This document shows, piece after piece, positions 48,739-57,359 of a stretch of DNA of 64,000 nt. The notes under the pieces are model-generated. The model saw only the letters and a program-made list of their open reading frames with translations. It did not search any database and was not told where the DNA came from. Where the stretch lies: positions 434,001-498,000 of the forward strand of contig NZ_BMVF01000001.1 in assembly GCF_014650575.1 (NCBI RefSeq), given 5' to 3'. Each line of letters begins with the position of its first letter. Positions within the stretch are counted from its first letter, which is position 1. This stretch comes from Streptomyces naganishii JCM 4654. Lineage in GTDB: Bacteria > Actinomycetota > Actinomycetes > Streptomycetales > Streptomycetaceae. The translations under genes were made by a program, and so were the position numbers.

Positions 48739-49689
48739 GTGACGGCCGTCGAATCCCGTCCAGCGGGGGTGGTGCTCGATGCGGGCCAGAAGCCGAGCCG
48801 TCGGCCGTTCGGGGCCCGTGTCAAGGCGTTCGTGGCGCTGACCAAGCCGCGGATCATCGAGCTTCTGCTCATCACCACCGTTCCGGTGATGTTCCTGGCG
48901 CAGCGGGGCGTGCCGGACCTCGGTCTGGTCGTCCTCACCTGCGTCGGCGGCTACCTGTCGGCGGGCGGCGCCAACGCGCTGAACATGTACATCGACCGCG
49001 ACATCGACGCCCTGATGGACCGCACCTCGCAGCGGCCGCTGGTGACCGGCATGGTGAGCCCGCGCGAGTGCCTCGCCTTCGGCATCACGCTGGCCGTCGT
49101 CTCCACGCTGCTGTTCGGCCTCACCGTCAACTGGCTGTCGGCGTGGCTGTCGCTCGGAGCGCTCCTCTTCTACGTCGTCGTCTACACGATGATCCTCAAA
49201 AGGCGTACGTCCCAGAACATCGTCTGGGGCGGCATCGCCGGCTGCATGCCGGTGCTGATCGGCTGGTCCTCGGTCACGGACACCGTGTCCTGGGCGCCGG
49301 TGATCCTCTTCCTCGTCATGTTCTTCTGGACGCCGCCGCACTACTGGCCGCTGTCCATGAAGGTCAAGGACGACTACGCGCGCGTGGGCGTGCCCATGCT
49401 GCCGGTCATCGCCTCCAACAAGGTCGTCGCCCGGCAGATCGTCATCTACAGCTGGGTGATGGTGGCCGTCTCCCTGCTGCTCACCCCGCTCGGCTACACC
49501 GGCTGGTTCTACACGGCGGTGGCGCTGGTGGCCGGCGGCTGGTGGCTGTGGGAGGCGCACGCGCTGCAGAACCGCGCCAGGGCCGAGGCGACCGGCGGCA
49601 AGCTCAAGGAGATGCGCCTGTTCCACTGGTCCATCACCTACGTCTCGCTGCTGTTCGTCGCCGTCGCGGTGGACCCCTTCCTGCGCTAG
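48739..49689 (+). CDS. ctaB: Protoheme IX farnesyltransferase (heme O synthase)
   Basis: A 316-residue UbiA-superfamily prenyltransferase that adds farnesyl to heme b to make heme O for cytochrome oxidase. After a ~25-residue cytoplasmic leader comes [15 protein letters not shown], the first Asp-rich motif [19 protein letters not shown], about nine membrane helices, the [21 protein letters not shown] loop (second Asp motif) and a final helix ending in DPFLR. The GTG at 48739 has AGGGG five bases upstream; GTG at 48733 is an alternative. It works with CtaA, encoded 1.7 kb downstream on the other strand. Confidence 0.94.
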   Translation: MTAVESRPAGVVLDAGQKPSRRPFGARVKAFVALTKPRIIELLLITTVPVMFLAQRGVPDLGLVVLTCVGGYLSAGGANALNMYIDRDIDALMDRTSQRPLVTGMVSPRECLAFGITLAVVSTLLFGLTVNWLSAWLSLGALLFYVVVYTMILKRRTSQNIVWGGIAGCMPVLIGWSSVTDTVSWAPVILFLVMFFWTPPHYWPLSMKVKDDYARVGVPMLPVIASNKVVARQIVIYSWVMVAVSLLLTPLGYTGWFYTAVALVAGGWWLWEAHALQNRARAEATGGKLKEMRLFHWSITYVSLLFVAVAVDPFLR

Positions 49690-49710
49690 CGGGCACTCCT
49701 ACGAAGCCGA

Positions 49711-49748
49711 CGGGTGGGGTGCGTGGTCAAGGCCACGCACCCCACCCG
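49711..49748 (+). terminator. 16-bp hairpin terminator after ctaB
   Basis: Arms 49711-49726 and 49733-49748 are perfectly complementary with a 6-base loop, 21 bases after the ctaB stop, followed by GTCGCCGTTT. Confidence 0.8.
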
Positions 49749-49784
49749 TCGCCGTTTGATCTACCCGTCGGTAGCATCCTGGCC

Positions 49785-50117
49785 ATGGCAGAGACTGAGC
49801 AGGTTGACCCGAAGGCCGAGCGCACGGTGGCACGCCTCGCCAAGCGGATCGGTGCGTTCTCCAAGGCGCACGGCGGTGCCGAGGGCCAGGTGGCCTACCT
49901 CGGCGAGCGCGGCGCGCGCATCGTCCTCGTCGGCGAGGACGGCGGCTGGGGCGACCTGGTGGCGCCCTCCTACGAGCTGGCCGAGAAGGCCGTCGCGAAG
50001 GCCGGCATCACCGTCCACGAGGACTTCGACGGCGAGTTCGCGGCCAAGGTGCGCACGGGCCCGTACGAGTGGACGCGCATGGCCGGGATCCAGCTGGGCG
50101 GCCCGAGCAACACCTGA
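49785..50117 (+). CDS. Small conserved actinobacterial protein of unknown function
   Basis: A 110-residue soluble, acidic protein. It starts MAETEQVDPKAERTVARLAK and has a predicted helix-rich N-terminal third, then a compact domain with QVAYLGERGARIVLVGEDGG and DLVAPSYELAEKAVAKAG, and ends in TRMAGIQLGG. I recognise it as a conserved Streptomyces protein between ctaB and the amidohydrolase but know no function; there is no catalytic motif or signal peptide. The ATG at 49785 is preceded by TAGCAT (49772-49777) at about the distance of a leaderless -10, and no Shine-Dalgarno site is obvious. Confidence 0.7.
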   Translation: MAETEQVDPKAERTVARLAKRIGAFSKAHGGAEGQVAYLGERGARIVLVGEDGGWGDLVAPSYELAEKAVAKAGITVHEDFDGEFAAKVRTGPYEWTRMAGIQLGGPSNT

Positions 50118-50175
50118 CGCCGGTTCACCCGTTAGGACGTGTGAGGAGCACGCGTCCACCGAACGGGGAGTCCGG

Positions 50176-51282
50176 ATGATCGAAACGCCGTCCCTGGTGG
50201 ACCAGTACTGCCACGGCGTCCTGAGAACGGAGCTGGGCCTCGGCACCTTCGAGGCCCAGCTGGCCCGCACCGAGGGCCCGCCCGCCCCCGGCACCACCCT
50301 CTTCGACACCCAGACCGGTTTCGCCGTACGCCGCTGGTGCCCCCCGCTGCTCGGCCTGGAGCCGCACTGCCCGCCCGCGCGCTATCTCGCCCGCCGCCGC
50401 GAACTGGGCGTGCTGGAGGCCGGCCGCAGGCTGCTGCGCGGCAGCGGCATCACGACCTACCTCGTCGACACCGGGCTGCCCGGGGACCTCACCGGGCCCG
50501 GCGAGATGGCCTCCACGGGCGACGCGGCCGCGCACGAGATCGTGCGCCTGGAACTGCTCGCCGAGCAGGTCGCCGACACCTCCGGGACCGTCGAGTCCTT
50601 CCTCGCCAACCTCGCCGAGTCGGTGCACGCCGCCGCCGCGCACGCCGTCGCCTTCACCTCCGTGGCGGGCCTGCGCCACGGCCTGGCACTCGCGCCGGAG
50701 CCGCCCGGGCCGGGGGAGGTGCGAGGGGCGGCGGGGCGCTGGCTGGCCGGACGGCGGGTGGGCGGCGAACTGAGCGACCCGGTGCTGCTGCGGCACCTGC
50801 TGTGGATCGCGGTCGCCTCCGGCCGCCCGCTGCAACTGCACGCGGGCCTCGGCGAACCGGGCGCGCGCATCGACCGCACCGACCCCGTGCTGCTGACCGA
50901 CTTCGTACGGGCCACGGCGGGCCTGGGCACCGACCTCGTCCTGCTGCACGGCTACCCGTACCACCGCCAGGCCGCCCACCTGGCCGGCGTCTTCCCGCAC
51001 GTCTACGCCGACGCGGGCGCGGCCCTGGTGCGCACCGGCGCGCGAGCCGCGACGATCCTCGCCGAGATCCTGGAGCTGGCCCCGTTCGGCAAGATCCTCT
51101 TCTCCAGCGGGGCGCACGGCCTGCCCGAGCTGCACGTGGTCGGCGCCCGGCTGTTCACCGAGGCGCTGGACCGGGTACTGGGCGCCTGGGTCGCGGAGGG
51201 CGCCTGGTCGCCCGGGGACGCCCAGCGGGTGGCCGGGATGGTGGCGGCGGGCAACGCGGGGCGGGTGTACGGGCTGCGGTGA
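50176..51282 (+). CDS. Amidohydrolase-family protein (TIM-barrel, FluG-like)
   Basis: A 368-residue protein of the amidohydrolase superfamily. Visible motifs are LVDQYCHGVL at the N-terminus in place of the usual HxH, QLHAGLGEPG (a His on strand beta-5), LVLLHGYPYHRQAAHLA (beta-6 His), HVYADAGAAL and FSSGAHGLPELHVVGARLF (beta-8 region). The altered first motif means only part of the standard metal site is visible, so the activity is uncertain. The ATG at 50176 follows GGGGAG. It converges with ctaA. The place between ctaB and ctaA is conserved in Streptomyces, as far as I recall. Confidence 0.72.
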   Translation: MIETPSLVDQYCHGVLRTELGLGTFEAQLARTEGPPAPGTTLFDTQTGFAVRRWCPPLLGLEPHCPPARYLARRRELGVLEAGRRLLRGSGITTYLVDTGLPGDLTGPGEMASTGDAAAHEIVRLELLAEQVADTSGTVESFLANLAESVHAAAAHAVAFTSVAGLRHGLALAPEPPGPGEVRGAAGRWLAGRRVGGELSDPVLLRHLLWIAVASGRPLQLHAGLGEPGARIDRTDPVLLTDFVRATAGLGTDLVLLHGYPYHRQAAHLAGVFPHVYADAGAALVRTGARAATILAEILELAPFGKILFSSGAHGLPELHVVGARLFTEALDRVLGAWVAEGAWSPGDAQRVAGMVAAGNAGRVYGLR

Positions 51283-51333
51283 GCGGCCGCGGAAACCGTG
51301 CGCCCCGCGCGGGAGCCTTCGTCCAGGCGCCGG

Positions 51334-52380
51334 CTAGGCCGTCGTCAGGGTCGCCTCGGGGGACGGCCCGGGCAGGCCGGTCACGGACGCGGTGCGTTCG
51401 CGCAGCGACAGCAGCACCCTGAGCACCCCGACCCACATCACGCAGGACCCCAGCATGTGCAGGGCCACCAACGCCTCGGGCAGATGCGTGAAGTACTGGA
51501 CGTAGCCGATGACGCCCTGGGCGAGCAGGATCACGAACAGCTCGCGGGTGCGGTGCAGCGGACCCTGGGGCGCGTCGACGGCCTTGAGGACGAACCACAG
51601 CGCGAACGTCAGCGTCACCACGATCCAGGCGAGCACCGCGTGCATCTTGGCGACCGTCGCCCAGTCGACGGGGATCCGGTCGACCTCCTTGGAGTCGCCC
51701 GCGTGGGGGCCCGCGCCGGTCACGATCGTGCCCACCGCGATCAGCAGCCCGCTCGCCACGACCAGGAACCACACCAGCTGCTGCACGGCCTTGCCGACCA
51801 GCGGGCGCGGTGCCGTGTCGCCCTCGCGGGTGCGCTGCCACATCACCGTGGCCACCGCGATCAGCGCGCTGGACAGCAGGAAGTGCGCCGCGACGGTGTA
51901 CGGGTTCAGGCCGACCAGGACGACGATGCCGCCGAGCACCGCGTTGCCCATGACGATCCAGAACTGCGCCCAGCCGAGCCGGGTCAGGCTGCGCCGCCAC
52001 GGCTTCTGGGCCCGCGCGGCGACGATCGCCCAGCCGACGGCCGCGCACAGCACGTACGTCAGCATGCGGTTGCTGAACTCGATGATCCCGTGCACACCCA
52101 TCGCGCGCGTGGTGGTCAGCGAGGTGTCGGTGCAGGTCGGCCAGGTGGGGCAGCCAAGCCCTGAGCCGGTGAGCCGGACGGCGCCGCCGGTGACGACGAT
52201 GATCACGCCCATGGCGAGTGCGGCGAACGCGGCCCGCTGGACGGTCCTCGGGTGGGGGGTCCAGCGGCCGGCGATGAAGGCGAGCGGGTTGCGCACGGCG
52301 GCCAGGGCGTCGGCGCGGGTCAGGTTCGGCACGCGTTCCATCGTAGGGCGCTGCTTGTGCACGGTTTCACGAGGGTCCAT
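51334..52380 (-). CDS. ctaA: Heme A synthase (COX15/CtaA family)
   Basis: A 348-residue, eight-helix heme A synthase that oxidises heme O to heme A. Conserved parts are VTGGAVRLTGSGLGCPTWPTC in helix 1 and its loop (Cys pair as in B. subtilis CtaA), HGIIEFSNRMLTY (heme ligand His), PYTVAAHFLLSSALI and KMHAVLAWIVV/VALHMLGSCVMW with the other His residues. The ATG at 52380 is used, with AAGG upstream; the internal ATG at 52341 (MERVPNLTRADAL) is an equally possible start. Its product feeds the aa3 oxidase together with CtaB. Confidence 0.93.
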   Translation of the reverse strand: MDPRETVHKQRPTMERVPNLTRADALAAVRNPLAFIAGRWTPHPRTVQRAAFAALAMGVIIVVTGGAVRLTGSGLGCPTWPTCTDTSLTTTRAMGVHGIIEFSNRMLTYVLCAAVGWAIVAARAQKPWRRSLTRLGWAQFWIVMGNAVLGGIVVLVGLNPYTVAAHFLLSSALIAVATVMWQRTREGDTAPRPLVGKAVQQLVWFLVVASGLLIAVGTIVTGAGPHAGDSKEVDRIPVDWATVAKMHAVLAWIVVTLTFALWFVLKAVDAPQGPLHRTRELFVILLAQGVIGYVQYFTHLPEALVALHMLGSCVMWVGVLRVLLSLRERTASVTGLPGPSPEATLTTA

Positions 52381-52396
52381 GGCGGGCCTTGTGTCT

Positions 52397-53182
52397 CTAC
52401 TCCCAGCGGAAGAACTTGCCGGCGGCCGCGAGCCCCACGACCGCCCACACCGCGAGGATGCCGCAGTCGCCCCACGGCATGGCCGCGCCGTGCTGGAGTA
52501 CGGCCCGCAGCCCGTCGGACAGGGCGGAGACGGGAAGCAGCTCCAGGACGCCGCGGGCGCCCGCCGGGAACTTGTCCAGCGGCACGATCACCCCGCCGCC
52601 CACGAGCAGCAGCAGGAAGACCAGGTTGGCCGCGGCCAGCGTGGCCTCGGCCCTCAGCGTCCCCGCCATCAGCAGGCCGAGCCCGGAGAAGGCGGCCGTG
52701 CCGAGGACGAGCAGCAGGAGCACGGCGAGCGGGCCGCCGTGCGGCGACCAGCCCAGCGAGAAGGCGATCGCGGTCAGCAGGATCACCTGGAGGACCTCGG
52801 TGACCAGCACCGAGGCCGTCTTGGCGGTCATCAGGCCCCAGCGCGGCAGCGGCGAGGACGCCAGCCGCTTGAGCACGCCGTAGCGCCGCTCGAAGCCGGT
52901 CGCGATGGCCTGCCCGGTGAACGCGGTCGACATCACCGCGAGCGCGAGGATCCCGGGTGTGAGGAAGTCCACGCTCTTTCCGGCGCCGGTGTCCACGATG
53001 TCCACCGAGCTGAACAGCACCAGCAGCAGGGTCGGGATCACCACGGTGAGCAGCAGCTGCTCACCGTTGCGCAGCAGCATCTTCGTCTCGAGCACCGCCT
53101 GGGCGGCGATCATGCGGGGCAGCGGGGCCGCCCCGGGCTTCGGGGCGTACGTGCCCGTGGCGGGGCCGGTGGCGGTGGTCAC
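52397..53182 (-). CDS. ABC-2 type transporter permease (DrrB-like)
   Basis: A 261-residue six-helix ABC-2 permease. The N-terminal segment AAQAVLETKMLLRNGEQLLLT precedes TM1, then FLTPGILALAVMSTAFTGQAIATGFERRYGVLKRLASSPLPR (coupling region, motif FERRYGVLKRL) and LPVSALSDGLRAVLQ near the end, typical of DrrB. The GTG at 53182 overlaps the ATPase stop as GTGA. With the ATPase it forms an exporter pair conserved next to ctaA in actinobacteria. A role in heme or cytochrome-related export has been proposed by context only. Confidence 0.85.
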   Translation of the reverse strand: MTTATGPATGTYAPKPGAAPLPRMIAAQAVLETKMLLRNGEQLLLTVVIPTLLLVLFSSVDIVDTGAGKSVDFLTPGILALAVMSTAFTGQAIATGFERRYGVLKRLASSPLPRWGLMTAKTASVLVTEVLQVILLTAIAFSLGWSPHGGPLAVLLLLVLGTAAFSGLGLLMAGTLRAEATLAAANLVFLLLLVGGGVIVPLDKFPAGARGVLELLPVSALSDGLRAVLQHGAAMPWGDCGILAVWAVVGLAAAGKFFRWE

Positions 53183-54102
53183 GAGCGCAGCTCCTTGCCG
53201 GTCAGCTCGAGGAAGACGTCCTCGAGAGTGTGCCGCTCCACGGAGATCCGGTCCGGCATGACCCCGTGCTGGGCACACCAGGACGTCACCGTGGCGAGCA
53301 GCTGGGGGTCCACCTTGCCGGCGACGCGGTAGGCGCCCGGGGTCAGCTCGGCGGCGGTGCAGTCGGCGGGCAGCGCCTTGAGCAGGGAGCCGATGTCCAG
53401 GCCGGGGCGTCCGGTGAAGCGCAGGGTGTTCTCCGCGCCGCCGCGGCACAGCTCCTCCGGGGAGCCCTGGGCGATGACCCGGCCGGCGTCGATGATCGCC
53501 ACGTCGTCGGCGAGCTGCTCGGCCTCCTCCATGTAGTGCGTGGTGAGGATCACGGAGACGCCGTCGGCGCGCAGGTCGCGCACCAGGTCCCAGGTGGCCC
53601 GGCGGGCCTGCGGGTCGAGTCCCGCGGTCGGCTCGTCCAGGAACACCAGCTCGGGGCGGCCCACCACGGCCATGGCGAGCGCGAGCCGCTGCTGCTGCCC
53701 GCCGGACAGCCGGCGGTAACCGGTCCGGCCGCAGGAGCCGAGACCCAGCCGCTCGATCAGGGCGTCCACGTCGAGGGGGTGGGCGTGCAGCTTCGCGACG
53801 TGGCGCAGCATCTCGTCGGCGCGCGCCCCGGAGTACACGCCCCCGGACTGGAGCATCACCCCGATCCGGGGCCGCAGCTCGCGGGACTGTCTGACGGGGT
53901 CGAGGCCCAGGACGCGCACCGTGCCGGAATCCGGCCGCCGGTACCCCTCGCAGGTCTCGACCGTCGTCGTCTTGCCGGCGCCGTTGGGACCGAGTACGGC
54001 GGTCACTCCCGCCTGGGCCACCAGGTCGAGGCCGTCCACCGCGGTCTTCGTGCCGTACCGCTTCACCAGGGCCTGGACCTGGACCACGGGCTCACTTCGC
54101 AT
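53179..54102 (-). CDS. ABC transporter ATP-binding protein (DrrA-like)
   Basis: A 307-residue ABC ATPase of the CcmA/DrrA type: Walker A GPNGAGKT, Q-loop IGVMLQSGG, signature RLSGGQQQRLALAMAV, Walker B LVFLDEPTAGLD and H-loop LTTHYMEEAEQLADD, with the DrrA-type C-terminal domain ending DVFLELTGKELR. The start ATG at 54102 gives the family N-terminus. TAGACT (near 54110-54115 on the minus strand) lies about eight bases before the ATG and no Shine-Dalgarno is seen, suggesting a leaderless message. It precedes the permease with a 4-bp overlap. Confidence 0.88.
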   Translation of the reverse strand: MRSEPVVQVQALVKRYGTKTAVDGLDLVAQAGVTAVLGPNGAGKTTTVETCEGYRRPDSGTVRVLGLDPVRQSRELRPRIGVMLQSGGVYSGARADEMLRHVAKLHAHPLDVDALIERLGLGSCGRTGYRRLSGGQQQRLALAMAVVGRPELVFLDEPTAGLDPQARRATWDLVRDLRADGVSVILTTHYMEEAEQLADDVAIIDAGRVIAQGSPEELCRGGAENTLRFTGRPGLDIGSLLKALPADCTAAELTPGAYRVAGKVDPQLLATVTSWCAQHGVMPDRISVERHTLEDVFLELTGKELRS

Positions 54103-54133
54103 GGACCCAGAGTCTAGGTTCGCCCGCGGGCCC

Positions 54134-54946
54134 TCAGGTGCCCGGGTGCGGGAAGTCCTCCTCACGGGGCCGGTGCAGCGCCAGCCACCGCTCGGCGTAC
54201 GCCACCGCGTCGGCCACGGGGAACAGCCTGGCTTCGGCCGCGCCCACAGCGCCCCGCGCCACCGGCCGGTCCCGCTCGAAGTCGTGGCCGAGTTCGTCGA
54301 ACCGCTCGGAGGTGATGGACACCTCGGTCAGCACCTCCCACCCGTGCGGGCCAGGCCTGCCCACCCTGGCGAGCGGGCCCGGTATCCGGTATTCGGCCAG
54401 GTGGAAGCTGGTGCACGAGTCGTATCCGGCCCCGAGCAGCAGCACCCGCGCGCCGAGCGCCTCCAGCCGCGCCAGCGGACTGCGCTCGCCGAGCCGGCAG
54501 TCGGGCGCGTGGCCCTCGACGATCCGGGCCGCGCGCGGCCCGAGCGCCGCGAACGAGGTGTGCGGGTGGGCGCTGCGCAGCGCGCCCGGCCAGGTGCGCA
54601 CGGTCTCCGGGATCACCCCGACCCCGCGCGAGGGCGTGGTCCCGGGGTCGTAGACGGGCATCGAGGCGCGGATGGTCTCCCACCACTCCTCGGGCACCGG
54701 CGGGCTGCTCCACAGGGCCGGGTCCGAGAGGTCGCCGGACTGGGTGGGGACCACCAGGGTGCCGTCCGGGCCGAGGACGTCCAGGAGCCCCTGGACCACC
54801 GCGACGGGGCCGCCGCAGACCCAGCCGAGTGAACTCAGCGAGGAATGTGCGAGGAGGATCTCGCCGGGGCGCACGCCGAGCTCGCGCAGGCCCTCGGCGA
54901 TGGTGTCCCGGGTCACGAGTGGGCCGGTCGGAGGGGATGTGAGCAT
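54134..54946 (-). CDS. AAC(3)-family aminoglycoside N-acetyltransferase
   Basis: A 270-residue antibiotic acetyltransferase of the AAC(3)/YokD family. The blocks LLAHSSLSSLGWVCGGPVAVV, LVVPTQSGDLSDP, SAHPHTSFAALGPRA (motif with the catalytic His) and LLLLGAGYDSCTSFHLAEY are all present, so it looks intact. Chromosomal Streptomyces members may modify aminoglycosides or other amines. It is encoded divergently from the suf operon, with the iron-box-like dyad (55021-55034) in the shared gap. Substrate not predictable. Confidence 0.82.
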   Translation of the reverse strand: MLTSPPTGPLVTRDTIAEGLRELGVRPGEILLAHSSLSSLGWVCGGPVAVVQGLLDVLGPDGTLVVPTQSGDLSDPALWSSPPVPEEWWETIRASMPVYDPGTTPSRGVGVIPETVRTWPGALRSAHPHTSFAALGPRAARIVEGHAPDCRLGERSPLARLEALGARVLLLGAGYDSCTSFHLAEYRIPGPLARVGRPGPHGWEVLTEVSITSERFDELGHDFERDRPVARGAVGAAEARLFPVADAVAYAERWLALHRPREEDFPHPGT

Positions 54947-55020
54947 GGTCAGGCAGTCTCCCGCGCGGGTCCGCCGTCCGCCACCAAATTCTTCGGCGCG
55001 GAGCGTTTCCGCAGGTGGGA

Positions 55021-55034
55021 TTAGGTTGGCCTAA
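55021..55034. promoter_or_regulatory. Iron-box-like dyad (DmdR/IdeR type) upstream of the suf operon
   Basis: TTAGGTTGGCCTAA is an inverted repeat (TTAGG/CCTAA around four bases) that matches about 13 of 19 positions of the actinobacterial iron box TTAGGTTAGGCTAACCTAA. It lies about 75 bases upstream of the sufR start and in the gap shared with the AAC(3) gene. It suggests iron-dependent control through a DtxR-family regulator. Confidence 0.45.
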
Positions 55035-55093
55035 GTGACGCAGGGCACCGTCCGCCCCGGCCGGTGTCGCTTGTCACTCTCACCGGAATTACG

Positions 55094-55107
55094 CAACAAT
55101 GGCGTTG
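55094..55107. promoter_or_regulatory. SufR operator CAAC-N6-GTTG overlapping the sufR start
   Basis: CAAC (55094-55097), six bases, GTTG (55104-55107), the palindrome described for Streptomyces SufR. It overlaps a likely promoter: TTGTCA (55071-55076), 18 bases, AACAAT (55095-55100). Transcription should start at or next to the GTG at 55107, a leaderless message with no Shine-Dalgarno. SufR bound here would cover the -10 and start site, giving direct autorepression. Confidence 0.72.
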
Positions 55108-55850
55108 TGAAAAACGTCGGCGAGGCTCGGGAGACCCCCACGGGGCCCCCTCAGGAGGAGCTCGCGACCGGGGAGCGCTCCACGCGCAACCGGGTCGCGC
55201 GGTCCATCCTGGACCACGGCCCGTCGACCGTCGCCGAGCTGGCCGGGCGGCTGGGGCTCACCCAGGCGGCCGTACGGCGCCATCTGGACGCGCTGGCCGC
55301 CGACGACGTGGTCGAGGCGCGCGAGCGCCGGGTCTACGGGGCGCGCACCCGCGGCCGCCCCGCCAAGGTCTTCGCGCTCACCGACTGCGGCCGCGACGCC
55401 TTTGACCAGTCCTACGACAAGCTCGCCGCGGACGCGCTGCGCTGGATCGCCGACCAGGAGGGTGGCCAGGAGGCGGTCGCCGCCTTCGCCCGGGCCCGGA
55501 TCGCCGCGCAGGCGCACGCGTACCGCAAGGCGATCGAGGGCGCGGGACCCGACGAACGCGCTGAAGCGCTGGCCAAGGCCCTGAGCCAGGACGGGTACGC
55601 TGCTACGGCGCGCAGCGCGCCCCTCCCGCACAAGGGTGAGCAGCTCTGCCAGCACCACTGCCCGGTCGCCCACGTCGCCGAACAGTTCCCCCAGCTGTGC
55701 GAGGCGGAGACGGAGATCTTCGCCGAGCTCCTGGGTACCCACGTCCAGAGACTGGCGACCATCGCGCACGGCGACGGCGTCTGCACGACGTTCATCCCCA
55801 AGATTCCCAACGACGCATCCGCAAGCACGGCCGGGAGGAACCCCGCATGA
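55107..55850 (+). CDS. sufR: SufR-type Fe-S-sensing transcriptional repressor of the suf operon
   Basis: A 247-residue ArsR/DeoR-like winged-helix repressor. The DNA-binding domain (about 28-95) has [20 protein letters not shown] and the wing [11 protein letters not shown]. The C-terminal part has four cysteines, C181, C185, C198 and C226 (CQHHC and QLC, then GVCTT), of which three or four should hold the sensing Fe-S cluster. Holo-SufR represses and apo-SufR releases the suf genes. The GTG at 55107 is preferred to 55035 because an operator and promoter cover the region between them. It overlaps sufB by 4 bp (ATGA). Confidence 0.92.
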   Translation: MKNVGEARETPTGPPQEELATGERSTRNRVARSILDHGPSTVAELAGRLGLTQAAVRRHLDALAADDVVEARERRVYGARTRGRPAKVFALTDCGRDAFDQSYDKLAADALRWIADQEGGQEAVAAFARARIAAQAHAYRKAIEGAGPDERAEALAKALSQDGYAATARSAPLPHKGEQLCQHHCPVAHVAEQFPQLCEAETEIFAELLGTHVQRLATIAHGDGVCTTFIPKIPNDASASTAGRNPA

Positions 55851-57268
55851 CTCTCCCCACGGAGACTGCCCACCCCGAACTCGAGGGCCTGGGCAAGTAC
55901 GAATACGGCTGGGCCGACTCCGACACGGCCGGCGCCTCCGCCAGGCGCGGTCTGAGCGAGGAGGTCGTCCGCGACATCTCGGCCAAGAAGTCCGAGCCGG
56001 AGTGGATGACCAAGCTGCGTCTGAAGGGTCTGCGCCTCTTCGAGAAGAAGCCCATGCCCAACTGGGGCTCGGACCTGTCGGGGATCGACTTCGACAACAT
56101 CAAGTACTTCGTGCGCTCCACGGAGAAGCAGGCGGAGTCCTGGGAGGAACTGCCCGAGGACATCAAGAACACCTACGACCGGCTCGGCATCCCGGAGGCG
56201 GAGAAGCAGCGCCTGGTCGCCGGCGTCGCCGCGCAGTACGAGTCGGAGGTCGTCTACCACCAGATCCGCGAGGACCTGGAGGAGCAGGGCGTCATCTTCC
56301 TGGACACCGACACCGCCCTGAAGGAGCACCCCGAGCTCTTCAAGGAGTACTTCGGCACGGTCATCCCGGCCGGCGACAACAAGTTCGCCTCGCTGAACAC
56401 CGCCGTGTGGTCCGGCGGCTCCTTCATCTACGTCCCGCCGGGCGTCCACGTCGAGATCCCGCTCCAGGCCTACTTCCGGATCAACACCGAGAACATGGGC
56501 CAGTTCGAGCGCACCCTGATCATCGTCGACGAGGGCGCCTACGTGCACTACGTCGAGGGCTGCACCGCCCCGATCTACAAGTCGGACTCGCTGCACAGCG
56601 CCGTGGTCGAGATCATCGTCAAGAAGAACGCCCGCTGCCGCTACACGACCATCCAGAACTGGTCGAACAACGTCTACAACCTGGTCACCAAGCGCGCCGT
56701 GGCCTACGAGGGCGCGACCATGGAGTGGATCGACGGCAACATCGGCTCCAAGGTGACGATGAAGTACCCGGCCGTCTACCTGATGGGCGAGCACGCCAAG
56801 GGCGAGACCCTGTCCATCGCCTTCGCGGGCGAGGGCCAGCACCAGGACGCCGGTTCCAAGATGGTCCACATGGCGCCGAACACCTCCTCCAACATCGTCT
56901 CCAAGTCGGTGGCGCGCGGCGGCGGCCGCACCTCCTACCGCGGCCTGGTGGAGATCGGCGAGGGCGCCGCGGGATCGAAGTCGAACGTGCTGTGCGACGC
57001 GCTGCTCGTCGACACCATCTCCCGCTCCGACACCTACCCCTACGTCGACGTCCGCGAGGACGACGTGTCCATGGGCCACGAGGCCACCGTCTCCAAGGTC
57101 TCCGAGGACCAGCTCTTCTACCTGATGAGCCGCGGCCTGTCCGAGTTCGAGGCGATGGCGATGATCGTGCGCGGCTTCGTCGAGCCGATCGCCAAGGAAC
57201 TGCCCATGGAGTACGCGCTGGAGCTCAACCGGCTGATCGAGCTGCAGATGGAGGGCGCGGTCGGTTAA
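55847..57268 (+). CDS. sufB: Fe-S cluster assembly scaffold protein SufB
   Basis: A 473-residue SufB, core of the SufBCD scaffold on which Fe-S clusters are assembled. The family blocks [58 protein letters not shown] and the C-terminal core [17 protein letters not shown] are all present, with the conserved GCTAP Cys in the beta-helix. There is no intein, unlike the mycobacterial homologue. It is coupled to sufR by ATGA overlap. sufD follows after 91 bases. Confidence 0.96.
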   Translation: MTLPTETAHPELEGLGKYEYGWADSDTAGASARRGLSEEVVRDISAKKSEPEWMTKLRLKGLRLFEKKPMPNWGSDLSGIDFDNIKYFVRSTEKQAESWEELPEDIKNTYDRLGIPEAEKQRLVAGVAAQYESEVVYHQIREDLEEQGVIFLDTDTALKEHPELFKEYFGTVIPAGDNKFASLNTAVWSGGSFIYVPPGVHVEIPLQAYFRINTENMGQFERTLIIVDEGAYVHYVEGCTAPIYKSDSLHSAVVEIIVKKNARCRYTTIQNWSNNVYNLVTKRAVAYEGATMEWIDGNIGSKVTMKYPAVYLMGEHAKGETLSIAFAGEGQHQDAGSKMVHMAPNTSSNIVSKSVARGGGRTSYRGLVEIGEGAAGSKSNVLCDALLVDTISRSDTYPYVDVREDDVSMGHEATVSKVSEDQLFYLMSRGLSEFEAMAMIVRGFVEPIAKELPMEYALELNRLIELQMEGAVG

Positions 57269-57359
57269 GCACCGGCCCGGGCCGGCGGTCGTCCGACCGA
57301 CCCCGGCCCGCCGTCCCCGTCAGGCCCTTACGTAACGGAAAGCGAGCAATACGACAGCC

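Noticed and set aside
54134..54946. AAC(3) gene as sign of a recently acquired resistance island
   Set aside because: Its base composition matches the neighbours, no mobile element is near, and chromosomal AAC(3)-family genes are common in Streptomyces.
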